A DNA stretch of 64,000 nucleotides from Anaerosacchariphilus hominis (GTDB taxonomy: Bacteria; Bacillota; Clostridia; Lachnospirales; Lachnospiraceae), in assembly GCF_014290175.1 (NCBI RefSeq), contig NZ_JACOOR010000002.1:248001-312000 (forward strand). The letters are read 5' to 3'. Positions 52,595-62,063 of the stretch are shown piece after piece. Positions within the stretch are counted from its first letter, which is position 1. Each line of letters opens with the position of its first letter. The notes under the pieces are model-generated. The model did no database searches and had not been told where the DNA came from. It was given only the letters and a program-made list of their open reading frames with translations. The position numbers and the translations under genes were made by a program.

Positions 52595-53434
52595 GTACGG
52601 AAAACGTTCTGAAAGTGGAAAATATTACCATGCAGTTTGGCGGCGTCATCGCCGTGGACAATATGAATCTGGAGATCAACAAGGGGGAGATCGTATCTCT
52701 CATCGGACCTAACGGAGCCGGTAAGACCACAGCCTTCAATGTGATCACAGGTGTGTACGCTCCCAGCAATGGAGCTATTTACTATAAGGGCAATAAGATC
52801 GTCCAGAACCATCCCCAGGGCAAGATGAAAAAGCTGTACCGGGGAGAAAACCCAGCCATGTATGAGAGCCATCGTGTGCTGGCACCCACACCGGATAAGA
52901 TTACCTGCCTGGGCATCGCAAGAACCTTCCAGAATATCCGTTTGTTTAAGAGCCAGACCGTGTTTGATAATATCCTGATTGCCAAGCACATGCTGCGCAC
53001 CAGCAATGTTTTTACGGCCACCTTCCACCTGAACGGCAAGGAGGAGGCCAGAATGCGGGAGGAGAGCGAGCGCCTGCTGGAGATCGTGGGTCTGACCGAC
53101 GTGCGGAACGAGCTGGCCACATCCCTTCCTTATGGTAAGCAGCGCCGTCTGGAGATCGCCCGTGCCCTGGCCACGAAGCCGGAGCTTCTGCTTCTGGATG
53201 AGCCGGCAGCCGGCATGAACCCCCAGGAGACCCTGGAACTGACCGAATTCATCGATGAGATCCGAAAGAAATTTGATCTGACCGTGTTCATGATCGAGCA
53301 TCATATGGATCTGGTTATGGAGATTTCCGACCGCATTTACGTGCTGGACTTCGGAAAACCCATTGCGGAGGGTACGCCGGAGGAAATTCGGAACAATCCG
53401 AAGGTAATCGAAGCTTATCTGGGAGGTGCGGACG

Positions 53435-53442
<8 letters not shown>
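52591..53442 (+). CDS. livG: Branched-chain amino acid ABC transporter ATP-binding protein LivG
   Basis: This 283-residue ATPase has Walker A GPNGAGKTT, Walker B LLLLDEPAAGMNP and switch His in MIEHHMD. The signature is LPYGKQRRLEIARAL, the less canonical form usual in LivG. It carries an inserted segment at about 65-90 (VQNHPQGKMKKLYRGENPAM), common in clostridial LivG. It overlaps livM by 4 bp and livF by 8 bp, so the operon is translationally coupled. Confidence 0.95.
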
Positions 53443-54151
<709 letters not shown>

Positions 54152-54204
54152 AAGATTTCATAAGCGCAAATTATAAATAATCATAATTTATAGGAAGAAA
54201 TCCA

Positions 54205-54233
54205 TTTACTTTTTGAGAAAAACAAGGTATACT
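54205..54233 (+). promoter_or_regulatory. Promoter of purA
   Basis: TTTACT (54205-54210), 17-bp spacer, TATACT (54228-54233). The start of transcription falls near 54240, inside or next to the following hairpin. Confidence 0.7.
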
Positions 54234-54234
54234 A

Positions 54235-54279
54235 AACGTCGGTGCAGTGAGTCTTTCTGCACTGACGTTATTTGTTTTC
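54235..54279 (+). terminator. 5'-proximal leader hairpin before purA
   Basis: AACGTCGGTGCAG (54235-54247) pairs with CTGCACTGACGTT (54257-54269) over 13 bp with one G-T wobble and a 9-nt loop, then TATTTGTTTTC. It lies at the very 5' end of the purA transcript. It may be an attenuator or a stabilising end structure. Confidence 0.55.
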
Positions 54280-54311
54280 AAGTATTTAAACCTAATGGAG
54301 GGATACAAGCT

Positions 54312-55595
54312 ATGGTAAAAGCAATCGTAGGCGCCAACTGGGGTGACGAGGGAAAGGGTAAGATCACAGATATGCTTGCCCAGGAGTCTGATATCATCGT
54401 CCGCTTTCAGGGCGGAGCAAACGCAGGCCACACAATCGTAAACAATTACGGAAAGTTCGCGCTGCACAGTCTGCCGTCCGGTGTATTTTACAATCACACC
54501 ACCAGCATCATCGGAAATGGAGTGGCACTGAATATTCCGGTTCTGTTTAACGAGATTCAGAGCATCGTGGAGAAGGGAGTACCCGCTCCGAAGATTCTCG
54601 TATCCGATCGCGCGCAGATTGTGATGTCTTATCATATCCTGTTTGATCAGTGTGAGGAGGAGCGTCTGGGAGGCAAGGCCTTCGGTTCCACCAAATCCGG
54701 TATCGCGCCCTTCTATTCTGATAAATACGCAAAGATCGGTTTCCAGGTCAGCGAGCTGTTCGCAGATGAGGATTATCTGCGTGACAAGATCGCCAATGTC
54801 TGCGTAAAGAAGAATGTACTTCTGGAGAACCTGTATCATAAGCCGGCTCTGGATGAGGACAAGCTCTATGAGGAGCTGATGGAGTATAAGGAGATGGTAG
54901 AGCCCTACGTGTGCGACGTGTCCAAGTATCTGTGGGACGCTATCCATGAGGGCAAGAATATTCTTCTGGAGGGTCAGCTTGGTTCCATGAAGGATCCGGA
55001 TCACGGCATTTACCCGATGGTTACTTCTTCCTCCACACTGGCAGCTTACGGCGCCATCGGCGCAGGTATTCCGCCTTATGAGATCAAGGAGATCGTCGTA
55101 GTCAGCAAGGCATACTCCAGTGCGGTAGGCGCAGGCGCGTTCGTCAGCGAGATCTTCGGAGAAGAGGCAGACGAACTGAGACGCAGAGGCGGCGACGGCG
55201 GAGAGTTCGGTGCAACCACAGGCCGTCCCAGAAGAATGGGCTGGTATGACTGCGTAGCTTCCAAGTACGGCTGCCGTATCCAGGGTGCTACCGGCGTAGC
55301 CTTTACTGTACTGGACGTTCTGGGTTACCTGGATGAGATTCCGGTGTGCGTAGGTTATGAGATCGACGGAAAGGTAACCACAGATTTCCCGACTACCCAT
55401 CTGCTGGAGAAGGCAAAGCCTGTATACGAGGTGCTGCCGGGCTGGAAGTGCGATATCCGCGGTATCAAGAAGTACGAGGATCTGCCGGAGAACTGCCGTA
55501 AGTATATTGAGTTTGTTGAGAAGCATATCGAGTGTCCGATCACCATGGTTTCCAACGGACCGGGACGCGACGATATCATTTTCCACAATAAATAG
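54312..55595 (+). CDS. purA: Adenylosuccinate synthetase
   Basis: This enzyme performs the first committed step from IMP to AMP, using GTP and aspartate. ATG 54312 follows GGAGGGAT, giving 427 residues. The GTP loop NWGDEGKGK is at the start, with the IMP site FQGGANAGHTI and the base-specific GATTGRPRRMGWYDCVA. It has its own promoter with a hairpin leader. With apt upstream in the window, both routes to AMP are represented. The HAD gene begins 9 bp after it. Confidence 0.97.
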   Translation: MVKAIVGANWGDEGKGKITDMLAQESDIIVRFQGGANAGHTIVNNYGKFALHSLPSGVFYNHTTSIIGNGVALNIPVLFNEIQSIVEKGVPAPKILVSDRAQIVMSYHILFDQCEEERLGGKAFGSTKSGIAPFYSDKYAKIGFQVSELFADEDYLRDKIANVCVKKNVLLENLYHKPALDEDKLYEELMEYKEMVEPYVCDVSKYLWDAIHEGKNILLEGQLGSMKDPDHGIYPMVTSSSTLAAYGAIGAGIPPYEIKEIVVVSKAYSSAVGAGAFVSEIFGEEADELRRRGGDGGEFGATTGRPRRMGWYDCVASKYGCRIQGATGVAFTVLDVLGYLDEIPVCVGYEIDGKVTTDFPTTHLLEKAKPVYEVLPGWKCDIRGIKKYEDLPENCRKYIEFVEKHIECPITMVSNGPGRDDIIFHNK

Positions 55596-55604
55596 GGAAG
55601 TAGT

Positions 55605-56201
55605 ATGATAGATACAGTGATTTTTGATCTGGGAAATGTGCTGGTGGATTTCCGCTGGAGAGCCTTTCTCAGGGAAGAAGTGCCCGAGGAGATTCCTTAC
55701 CGGATCCTGGAGCAGGCTGTGTTTTTGAATCCCGCCTGGGAGGAGCATGACAAGGGTCTGATGACGGAGACGGAGGAGATCTGGGACTTTATCTCCGCTG
55801 CACCGGATTATGAGCCGGAGATCCGGAGACTTTATGAGAAACTGGACGGCTGCTTCGAGCCCTTTTCTTACAGTGTGGACTGGATCCGCAACTTAAAGAA
55901 GCGGGGGCTGAAGGTCTATGCCCTGTCTAACTGGCCGAAGCATGTGTATGAGCTGGGAAAGGATCGTCTGACCTTTCTGGAGGACATGGACGGCTATGTG
56001 CTTTCCTATCGGGAGCACTGCAGCAAGCCGGATCCGGAGATTTACCGGAGACTGCTGGAACGCTACGGTATCGTGCCGGAGCAGGCTGTTTTCCTGGATG
56101 ACCGGAAGGAAAATGTGGAGGCGGCAAAGGCCCGGGGGATACACGGAATCGTCTTTACGTCCTATGAACAGGCACGGGAAGAACTAAATAGAATGCTATA
56201 A
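55605..56201 (+). CDS. HAD-superfamily hydrolase, subfamily IA
   Basis: This 198-residue phosphatase-like protein shows motif I DLGNVLVDF with a single Asp then Gly-Asn, which resembles the YihX / epoxide hydrolase N-terminal-like group. Motif II is SNW, motif III is the Lys in CSKPDPEIY, and motif IV is FLDDRKENVEAA. YihX-like proteins release phosphate from sugar phosphates such as glucose-1-phosphate; the substrate here is not known. It is probably co-transcribed with purA. It ends in a hairpin shared with the convergent small membrane protein gene. Confidence 0.88.
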   Translation: MIDTVIFDLGNVLVDFRWRAFLREEVPEEIPYRILEQAVFLNPAWEEHDKGLMTETEEIWDFISAAPDYEPEIRRLYEKLDGCFEPFSYSVDWIRNLKKRGLKVYALSNWPKHVYELGKDRLTFLEDMDGYVLSYREHCSKPDPEIYRRLLERYGIVPEQAVFLDDRKENVEAAKARGIHGIVFTSYEQAREELNRML

Positions 56202-56206
56202 AACAA

Positions 56207-56235
56207 AGGCCCTGCACACTAATCGCGCAGGGCCT
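56207..56235. terminator. Bidirectional terminator between the HAD and small membrane protein genes
   Basis: AGGCCCTGC (56207-56215) pairs with GCAGGGCCT (56227-56235). The minus strand has TTTGTTTTA after it, so it terminates mainly leftward transcription, while also ending the purA-HAD unit. Confidence 0.75.
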
Positions 56236-56250
56236 GTTATGTCCGGATAC

Positions 56251-56451
56251 TTATTTTTTCAGATACCGGGCCAGCATGATACAGGCGTAGATAAAGACCG
56301 GAATAAAGATCGTACATACGATGGAGGCTTTCAGCCAGTTTTTGCCCTCGGTGGGGTCGGTAAAGGCGAAGATCAGGGTCAGAAGATACATGCCCACCAG
56401 CAGTACTACGCCCATGAGGGCCAGAATCCGTTTGAGTTTACCGTCTTTCAT
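56251..56451 (-). CDS. Small two-helix membrane protein, unknown
   Basis: This 66-residue protein has two membrane helices (about 8-30 and 42-62) joined by a short polar turn (DPTEGKNW). I do not recognise a named family, but the shape (basic start MKDGKLKRIL, end MLARYLKK) is common in Lachnospiraceae genomes. The ribosome binding site is poor: GAAAGGA lies about 20 bases before the ATG. A terminator follows it, which supports a real gene. Confidence 0.6.
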   Translation of the reverse strand: MKDGKLKRILALMGVVLLVGMYLLTLIFAFTDPTEGKNWLKASIVCTIFIPVFIYACIMLARYLKK

Positions 56452-56553
56452 AGCAGTGTTTATAAAAAATCCTTTCTGTGTAAATTCCGGGTTTCCGACT
56501 TACAGAAGCCCTTTCTCTTTATTTATCACAAAAAAGAAAAAAGCGCAAATACT

Positions 56554-56669
56554 TTGTATAAAAGAGCGGGATGGGGATATACTAACATCAGACAAAAGAG
56601 AAACGAATTACTTATATCCTCCCCTTTAGCAAATCACTCCGGTGCGACGAGAACGCCCCGGGGTGATTT
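56554..56669 (+). other. Intergenic region with promoter-like box and stable hairpin (possible small RNA)
   Basis: TTGTAT (56554-56559), 18 bp and TATACT (56578-56583) form a fair promoter. About 45 nt later AAATCACTCCGG (56631-56642) pairs with CCGGGGTGATTT (56658-56669) over 12 bp with one wobble. No T-run follows. No gene is visible between 56452 and 56806. The structure could be a small RNA or part of the leader of the next gene. Confidence 0.35.
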
Positions 56670-56735
56670 CGTCTGCGGACCGGAAAAGGAAGAATGGATT
56701 CGGGCCGGAACATAGCCTATATCACAAATTACAGC

Positions 56736-56764
56736 TTGATTTTTAATATCTGTCCTGTTATATT
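56736..56764 (+). promoter_or_regulatory. Promoter of the SEC-C gene
   Basis: TTGATT (56736-56741), 17-bp spacer, TATATT (56759-56764), 43 bp before the start codon. Confidence 0.7.
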
Positions 56765-56806
56765 TAGAAGATAGAAATGTTTTAAGCAAAGGATGGAGAT
56801 TAAATT

Positions 56807-57313
56807 ATGGCATTACTGAAACAGTGGCGTGATATGGCCTACGATGAGAAGGCAAATAAGGGTGATATCCAGAGATTCTGGGCAAATTATTTCAATATCG
56901 AGAAGAATATCTATGAGCAGCTCCTGTCTGATCCGGATACCGAGGTAAAGGGTACGGTCAAGGAACTGGCTGACAAGTATGGTCAGAGCGTGATGACCAT
57001 GACCGGTTTTCTGGATGGTATCAACGACAGCCTGGTAGAGCCGAACCCCATCGAGGAGATGGAGGAGGATACGGTGGTATCCCTGAAGTTCGACAAAGAG
57101 AAGCTGTATAAGAACATGGTAGACGCGAAGGCAGACTGGCTCTATGAGCTGCCCCAGTGGAAAGAGATCTTCTCTGAGGAGAAGCTGCATCAGCTGTATC
57201 TGGAGCAGAAGAAGTCCGGCACCATCGTAAAGGGACCGAAGATCGGCCGTAACGATCCCTGTCCCTGCGGAAGCGGAAAGAAGTACAAAAAGTGCTGCGG
57301 AAAGAACGCGTAA
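56807..57313 (+). CDS. SEC-C metal-binding domain protein
   Basis: This 168-residue protein ends in a classic SEC-C zinc motif, [19 protein letters not shown] (about 148-166), the same module found at the end of SecA. The first 145 residues are mostly helical and charged ([20 protein letters not shown], later [18 protein letters not shown]). They are of unknown function and are found in many Lachnospiraceae proteins of this size. The motif binds zinc and often contacts ribosome or secretion partners; no role is proven here. AAGGATGGAG precedes the ATG. The YdcF gene begins 8 bp after. Confidence 0.85.
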   Translation: MALLKQWRDMAYDEKANKGDIQRFWANYFNIEKNIYEQLLSDPDTEVKGTVKELADKYGQSVMTMTGFLDGINDSLVEPNPIEEMEEDTVVSLKFDKEKLYKNMVDAKADWLYELPQWKEIFSEEKLHQLYLEQKKSGTIVKGPKIGRNDPCPCGSGKKYKKCCGKNA

Positions 57314-57321
57314 AAGGAAAG

Positions 57322-58080
57322 ATGGCAGGTCAGATTTTTCTGATTCTGGGGATATTCTGTATCGCCTACGGGCTGGGTATCCTATGTTATGCCGGCATCC
57401 ACGCCGCTTTCGTCTGGTTCTGGATGGGAGCGGGTCTGTGCAGTCTGACGATTACGGCCGTCTGCAGAGTTTCGTCTCTGCAGGCGGCTTTCTTTCGTAT
57501 TCCGGCGGGGCTGCGAAGGGGAGGACTGCTCCTGGTGCTGTGCGGAATCCTCCTGTTTGCGGCGGCGGAGGGATGCGTCATCAGCGGAATGAGTGGACAG
57601 CCGGAATCGAAGTTACAATACGTGATTGTACTGGGAGCCCAGGTGCGGGGCACCAAGGTGAGCAGGGCCCTGAAGCAGCGGCTGGATCAGGCGGCGACTT
57701 ATGCCCGGGAGAACCCGGAGACGATCCTGATTGTATCCGGTGGTCAGGGAGGCGGCGAAGATATTACTGAGGCTCAGGCCATGGAGACTTATCTTCTGGA
57801 AGAAGGGATTCCCGCGGACAGGATCCTGCAGGAGAACAGGTCGGAGAATACGGAGCAGAATATCCGCTACAGTATGGCGCTGATGGAAGAGGAGCCGGGG
57901 AAAGTGGGAATCGTGTCCAATGATTTTCATATCTTCCGGGCCGTTCATATCGCCAAGGCCCAGGGGCTTGCGGCGGAGGGAATTCCGGCTCCCACAGAAT
58001 GGTTTATGCGGCTCAATTACATGACACGGGAGGCCTTCGCGGTGGTGAAGGATCTGCTGAAGGGAAATGCGGTTTTTTGA
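57322..58080 (+). CDS. YdcF/SanA family (DUF218) membrane protein
   Basis: This 252-residue protein has three N-terminal membrane helices (about 3-25, 30-50 and 62-85) and then an extracellular DUF218 domain: YVIVLGAQVRGTKVSRALKQ, ILIVSGGQGGGEDITEA, ENRSENTEQNIRYSMA, and VSNDFHIFRAVHIAK. Homologues SanA and YdcF are linked to envelope barrier functions; the reaction is unknown. ATG 57322 follows AAAGGAAAG, close behind the SEC-C gene. Confidence 0.88.
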   Translation: MAGQIFLILGIFCIAYGLGILCYAGIHAAFVWFWMGAGLCSLTITAVCRVSSLQAAFFRIPAGLRRGGLLLVLCGILLFAAAEGCVISGMSGQPESKLQYVIVLGAQVRGTKVSRALKQRLDQAATYARENPETILIVSGGQGGGEDITEAQAMETYLLEEGIPADRILQENRSENTEQNIRYSMALMEEEPGKVGIVSNDFHIFRAVHIAKAQGLAAEGIPAPTEWFMRLNYMTREAFAVVKDLLKGNAVF

Positions 58081-58090
58081 GAAAACCGGG

Positions 58091-58118
58091 TTGACAAAAA
58101 GTATCGGGATGCTATAAT
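58091..58118 (+). promoter_or_regulatory. Promoter of the T-box-thrS unit
   Basis: TTGACA (58091-58096), 16-bp spacer, TATAAT (58113-58118): both hexamers match consensus. Confidence 0.85.
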
Positions 58119-58124
58119 GAGCCT

Positions 58125-58482
58125 ATGGTGCAGAGGTCGAATCAGGCCCCTGCCGGAACTGAAGATAGGAAAAAGCATGGAAGAGACCAGTAGTCTGTGA
58201 AATATGTGCAGAGAGGAATGGCTGTGTAGGGAAATTCCCGATACAGGCTGAGACCATTTCCCATAGAAAGCAGAATCGAAGACCAGCTCTGAGCGGCCCT
58301 AATCCGGCCCGGTGACTCCGTTATCGTCCAATGAGATTTTATCCGCAGGATGCCCGGCAGCAGTAAGAAGCTGCAGGAAGCCGCGCCCCAACGGAAAAAA
58401 GCAGGGTGGAACCGCGAAAAAGAGCGATCGTACCAGATCCAGTCGCCCCTGTCTGTCAGCGATGACGGACAGGGGCTTTTTT
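58125..58482 (+). promoter_or_regulatory. T-box riboswitch controlling thrS
   Basis: The conserved T-box AGGGTGGAACCGCG is at 58403-58416. The terminator pairs 58445-58458 with 58463-58476 and runs into TTTTTT. Stem I holds AGTA at 58188-58191 opposite GAAG followed by ACC at 58282-58284, then CTCTGAG; this places a Thr codon ACC in the specifier loop. Two other ACC triplets (58186, 58253) are less well placed. Uncharged tRNA-Thr would stabilise the antiterminator and switch thrS on. Confidence 0.92.
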
Positions 58483-58583
58483 ATACAACAGGAATTTCTT
58501 ATGGAATTCCCTCTTTTATAAAAGCCCTTCGGGCAGGATCGCACTGCCTGTTTCCATGCAAAAGGTATTGAAAAAGGAGAGTA

Positions 58584-60494
58584 ATGATGAAGATTACACT
58601 GAAAGACGGCTCCGTAAAGGAGTACGCAGAGAGCAAATCCGTATATGAGATCGCCCAGGACTTAAGCGAAGGACTGGCGCGCATGACCGTGGCAGGAGAA
58701 GTAGACGGAGAGATCGTAGATCTGAGAACCGTGATCGATCAGGACTGCCAGCTGAACATTCTGACCCTGAAGGACGAGAAGGCCCTGCCGGTTCTGCGTC
58801 ACACCGCAAGCCATGTGATGGCCCAGGCAGTAAAGCGCCTGTACCCCACGGTAAAGCTGGCTATCGGACCCTCTGTGGCAGACGGTTTCTACTATGATAT
58901 GGACTTTGAGACCCCGCTGACTTCCGATGACTTTGATAAGATCGAAGCTGAGATGAAGAAGATCATCAAGGACAATCTGGAGATCGTCCGCTTCACCAAG
59001 CCCCGGGAGGAGGCTATCGCATTCATGAAGGAGAAAGGCGAGCCCTACAAGGTAGAGCTCATCGAGGACCTTCCTGAGGATGCGGAAATCAGCTTCTACC
59101 AGCAGGGTGAGTTCGTGGACCTGTGCGCAGGACCGCACCTTAAGAGTACCAAAGACGTAGGTAAGGCTTTCAAGATCATGAGCCTGGCAGGCGCGTATTG
59201 GAGAGGCGACGAGCACAACAAGATGCTGACCCGTCTTTACGCTACCGCATTTCCGAAGAAGGAAGAGCTGGAAGCATACATCACCATGATGGAGGAAGCA
59301 AAGAAACGTGACCACAGAAAGCTGGGCAAGGAGCTGGGCCTCTTTATGATGCACGAAGCAGGACCGGGCTTCCCCTTCTTCCTGCCCAAGGGAATGACGC
59401 TTAAGAATACCCTGATTGATTACTGGAGAGAGATCCACAAGAAGGCAGGCTATGTAGAGGTATCTACCCCGATTATCCTGAACAGAAGCCTGTGGGAGAC
59501 CTCCGGACACTGGGATCACTATAAGAATAACATGTATACCACCGTCATCGACGGCGAGGATTACGCGATCAAACCGATGAACTGCCCGGGCGGCGTTCTG
59601 GTTTACGCGGCAGAGCCCCGTTCCTACCGTGACCTGCCCCTGCGTGTGGGCGAGCTGGGTCTGGTTCACCGCCATGAGAAGTCCGGTCAGCTGCACGGTC
59701 TCATGCGTGTGCGCTGCTTCACCCAGGATGATGCCCATATCTTCATGACGCCGGAGCAGATCAAGGATGAGATTAAGGGCGTAGTGGCACTGATCAACGA
59801 TACCTATTCCATGTTCGGATTCAAATATCACGTGGAGCTGTCTACCCGTCCCGAGGATTCCATGGGAAGCGACGAGGATTGGGAGATGGCTACCGCAGGC
59901 CTTCGGGACGCTCTGGACGAGCTGGGTATGCCCTATGTGGTAAACGAGGGCGACGGCGCGTTCTACGGGCCGAAGATCGACTTCCATCTGGTAGACTGCA
60001 TTGGCCGTACCTGGCAGTGCGGAACCATCCAGCTGGACTTCCAGCTGCCCCAGCGATTCGAGCTGGAGTATGTGGGAGCAGACGGCGAGAAGCATCGGCC
60101 CATCATGATTCACCGCGTGGTATTCGGTTCCATTGAGCGTTTCATCGGTATCCTGATTGAGCATTTCGCAGGCGCGTTCCCCACCTGGCTGGCTCCGGTA
60201 CAGGTACGTGTACTGCCGATTTCCGATAAATACATGGATTACGCAGAGAAGGTCCGGAAGACTCTGGATGACGCAGGAATCCGTACAGAGCTTGATAAGC
60301 GCGCGGAGAAGATCGGATACAAGATCCGTGAGGCACAGACCGCAAAGATTCCTTATATGCTGGTAGTTGGCCAGAAGGAAGAGGAAGAGGGCACCGTTTC
60401 CGTCAGAAGCCGTGAGGCAGGCGATCAGGGAGCGAAGACTCTGGATGCTTTCGTGGCTGATGTATTAAAGGAGATTTCAACGAAAGGAAGGTAA
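58584..60494 (+). CDS. thrS: Threonyl-tRNA synthetase
   Basis: This 636-residue class II synthetase shows, in order, a TGS domain (1-61), the editing domain with HTASHVMAQAVKRLYP and the LCAGPHLKSTKDV zinc-type motif, the catalytic core with motif 2 (RVRCFTQDDAHIFM), zinc ligand in MNCPGGVLVY and motif 3 (HRVVFGSIERFIGIL), and an anticodon-binding domain in the last 100 residues. Two ATG codons, 58584 and 58587, follow AAGGAG; either may be used. It is controlled by the T-box upstream. The VOC gene starts 3 bp after its stop. Confidence 0.97.
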   Translation: MMKITLKDGSVKEYAESKSVYEIAQDLSEGLARMTVAGEVDGEIVDLRTVIDQDCQLNILTLKDEKALPVLRHTASHVMAQAVKRLYPTVKLAIGPSVADGFYYDMDFETPLTSDDFDKIEAEMKKIIKDNLEIVRFTKPREEAIAFMKEKGEPYKVELIEDLPEDAEISFYQQGEFVDLCAGPHLKSTKDVGKAFKIMSLAGAYWRGDEHNKMLTRLYATAFPKKEELEAYITMMEEAKKRDHRKLGKELGLFMMHEAGPGFPFFLPKGMTLKNTLIDYWREIHKKAGYVEVSTPIILNRSLWETSGHWDHYKNNMYTTVIDGEDYAIKPMNCPGGVLVYAAEPRSYRDLPLRVGELGLVHRHEKSGQLHGLMRVRCFTQDDAHIFMTPEQIKDEIKGVVALINDTYSMFGFKYHVELSTRPEDSMGSDEDWEMATAGLRDALDELGMPYVVNEGDGAFYGPKIDFHLVDCIGRTWQCGTIQLDFQLPQRFELEYVGADGEKHRPIMIHRVVFGSIERFIGILIEHFAGAFPTWLAPVQVRVLPISDKYMDYAEKVRKTLDDAGIRTELDKRAEKIGYKIREAQTAKIPYMLVVGQKEEEEGTVSVRSREAGDQGAKTLDAFVADVLKEISTKGR

Positions 60495-60497
60495 GCA

Positions 60498-60911
60498 ATG
60501 ACTATCAAAGAAAATGTAATGGGGTTGCAGCATCTGGGCATTCCGGCCGTAGATCTGCAGAAAAGTATCGACTGGTATCGGGAGCTTCTGGGGTTTGAGC
60601 TCATCGAGGAGAAGAACATGCCGGAAGCAAACTGCCACGCGGCCTTTGTGAAGAAGGGCGATCTGGTCATCGAGCTGTATCAGAACGATCCGGAGTCCGT
60701 AAAAGAGGTGGCAGGCAGAAAGGACGGCCATATCGATCATGTGGCCCTGAATGTGAAGGACGTACACGCAGCCTTTGAAGAACTGAAGGCGGCAGGCTGT
60801 ACCATGCTGGACAGCGAAGTGCAGTCTCTGCCCTTCTTTGAGAACGGCGTGGCATGGTTTACCATTCTGGGACCGAATAACGAGAAGGTAGAGTTTAACC
60901 AGTTTTTATAA
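60498..60911 (+). CDS. VOC/glyoxalase superfamily protein
   Basis: This 137-residue protein shows two beta-alpha-beta-beta-beta units: QHLGIPAVDLQKSIDWYREL at the start and IDHVALNVKDVHAAFEELK in the second half. Possible metal ligands are His12, Glu59 (VIELYQ), His76 and Glu at the end (KVEFNQ). It fits the glyoxalase I-like group; the substrate is not evident. It may be expressed with thrS. A GC-rich hairpin follows at 60933-60964. Confidence 0.85.
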   Translation: MTIKENVMGLQHLGIPAVDLQKSIDWYRELLGFELIEEKNMPEANCHAAFVKKGDLVIELYQNDPESVKEVAGRKDGHIDHVALNVKDVHAAFEELKAAGCTMLDSEVQSLPFFENGVAWFTILGPNNEKVEFNQFL

Positions 60912-60932
60912 GGATTTGACAGGAAAACCAAC

Positions 60933-60964
60933 TCCCCGCCCGGACGAAGTAACCCGGACGGGGA
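60933..60964 (+). terminator. GC-rich hairpin after the VOC gene
   Basis: TCCCCGCCCGG (60933-60943) pairs with CCGGACGGGGA (60954-60964) with one mismatch. There is no T-run, so termination would be weak. Confidence 0.45.
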
Positions 60965-61037
60965 ATTCCTGCGGCGGGGGAATACTCCCTGCAGCACAGA
61001 CGGAAAAGCCGCAGAGAAACAGTAAGGAAGAGGACCT

Positions 61038-61877
61038 ATGATACAGGATATCGCACCGCACATTTATCACAACGAATACAGTCCCATGGAGCCGGAGGAG
61101 GACAGCTATCTCTTATACTTTGAGCCGAACCGGACTCTGGCCGCCTGGGAGGGAGAGCAGTTTGATTTTCCAAGATTCCGGGATTTTCCGGAGGTGAAGC
61201 AGAAGCTTTCCGATACGGTTATCTATCTGTTTACCATCGACAGCTGCCGGTTCTATCTGGCGAAGGAGCTGGCGCTTCCGGAGCGGAAGGGTTTCCGCCT
61301 GGATAGCACCCGGAACTTCCGGGACGCGGCACCCCAGTGGCTGTCCTTTGCGGGCATCACAGCCTATCAGCTGTGGCACTGGTACGACTGCCATAAGTTC
61401 TGCGGACACTGCGGCTGCCCCATGGTTCACGACGGAAAAGAGCGGATGATGCGCTGCCCGGACTGCGGACAGACGGAGTATCCGAAGATTTCACCGGCGG
61501 TGATCGTGGGCGTGATCCATAAAGACAAGCTCCTTATGTCCAAATACGCGGGAAGAACCATCACCCATTACGCGCTGATCGCCGGATTTACGGAGATCGG
61601 TGAGACGGTGGAAGAGACTGTAAAACGTGAGGTCATGGAAGAGGTGGGTCTGAAGGTGAAGAATCTGCGCTATTACAAGAGCCAGCCCTGGTCCTTCTCC
61701 GAGACTCTGCTCATGGGCTTCTTTGCGGAGCTGGACGGGGATGATGAGGATATCACTCTGGATACGGAGGAGCTGTCCACCGCAGGCTGGTTTACCAGAG
61801 AGGAAGCGCCGGCTCAGCCTCTGAACATCAGTCTGACCAGCGAAATGATCTGGCAGTTCAAGAAGGGTTTGGTATAA
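61038..61877 (+). CDS. nudC: NAD(+) diphosphatase / NADH pyrophosphatase NudC
   Basis: This Nudix hydrolase splits NAD(H), and NAD caps on RNA, to nicotinamide mononucleotide and AMP. It has 279 residues. The zinc ribbon is FCGHCGCPM...RCPDCGQ at about 118-143. The Nudix box is GFTEIGETVEETVKREVMEEVG, starting at about 178. The NudC-specific SQPWSFSETLLMGF follows. GGAAGAGGA lies before the ATG. The gene ends at a strong tRNA promoter region. Confidence 0.93.
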   Translation: MIQDIAPHIYHNEYSPMEPEEDSYLLYFEPNRTLAAWEGEQFDFPRFRDFPEVKQKLSDTVIYLFTIDSCRFYLAKELALPERKGFRLDSTRNFRDAAPQWLSFAGITAYQLWHWYDCHKFCGHCGCPMVHDGKERMMRCPDCGQTEYPKISPAVIVGVIHKDKLLMSKYAGRTITHYALIAGFTEIGETVEETVKREVMEEVGLKVKNLRYYKSQPWSFSETLLMGFFAELDGDDEDITLDTEELSTAGWFTREEAPAQPLNISLTSEMIWQFKKGLV

Positions 61878-61912
61878 AATAAAAAAAGTTTGAAAAAAAG
61901 TAAAAAAAGTGC

Positions 61913-61942
61913 TTGACTTTTTTCGACCTGTAAGGTTATAAT
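61913..61942 (+). promoter_or_regulatory. Promoter of the tRNA-Val/tRNA-Met pair
   Basis: TTGACT (61913-61918), 18-bp spacer, TATAAT (61937-61942), about 44 bp before the first tRNA. Confidence 0.8.
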
Positions 61943-61985
61943 AAGCAAGTCGGTTGGGACAGCAAGTCAAAACCGAGAACAAAAT

Positions 61986-62058
61986 GGGATCTTAGCTCAG
62001 CTGGGAGAGCATCTGCCTTACAAGCAGAGGGTCATAGGTTCGAGCCCTATAGGTCCCA
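61986..62058 (+). tRNA. tRNA-Val(TAC)
   Basis: 73 nt. Acceptor GGGATCT/AGGTCCC with A discriminator, D-arm GCTCAGCTGGGAGAGC, anticodon stem TCTGC/GCAGA with loop CTTACAA (anticodon TAC), T-arm ATAGGTTCGAGCCCTAT. CCA is not encoded. Five bases separate it from the next tRNA. Confidence 0.96.
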
Positions 62059-62063
62059 TTTAT

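Noticed and set aside
54171..55748. 525-codon minus-strand open frame spanning all of purA
   Set aside because: It is an antisense shadow. purA is unmistakable, and the frame crosses the purA promoter and leader hairpin.
58662..60164. 500-codon minus-strand open frame opposite thrS
   Set aside because: It mirrors thrS codon use, has no ribosome binding site or recognisable domain, and thrS on the plus strand is certain.
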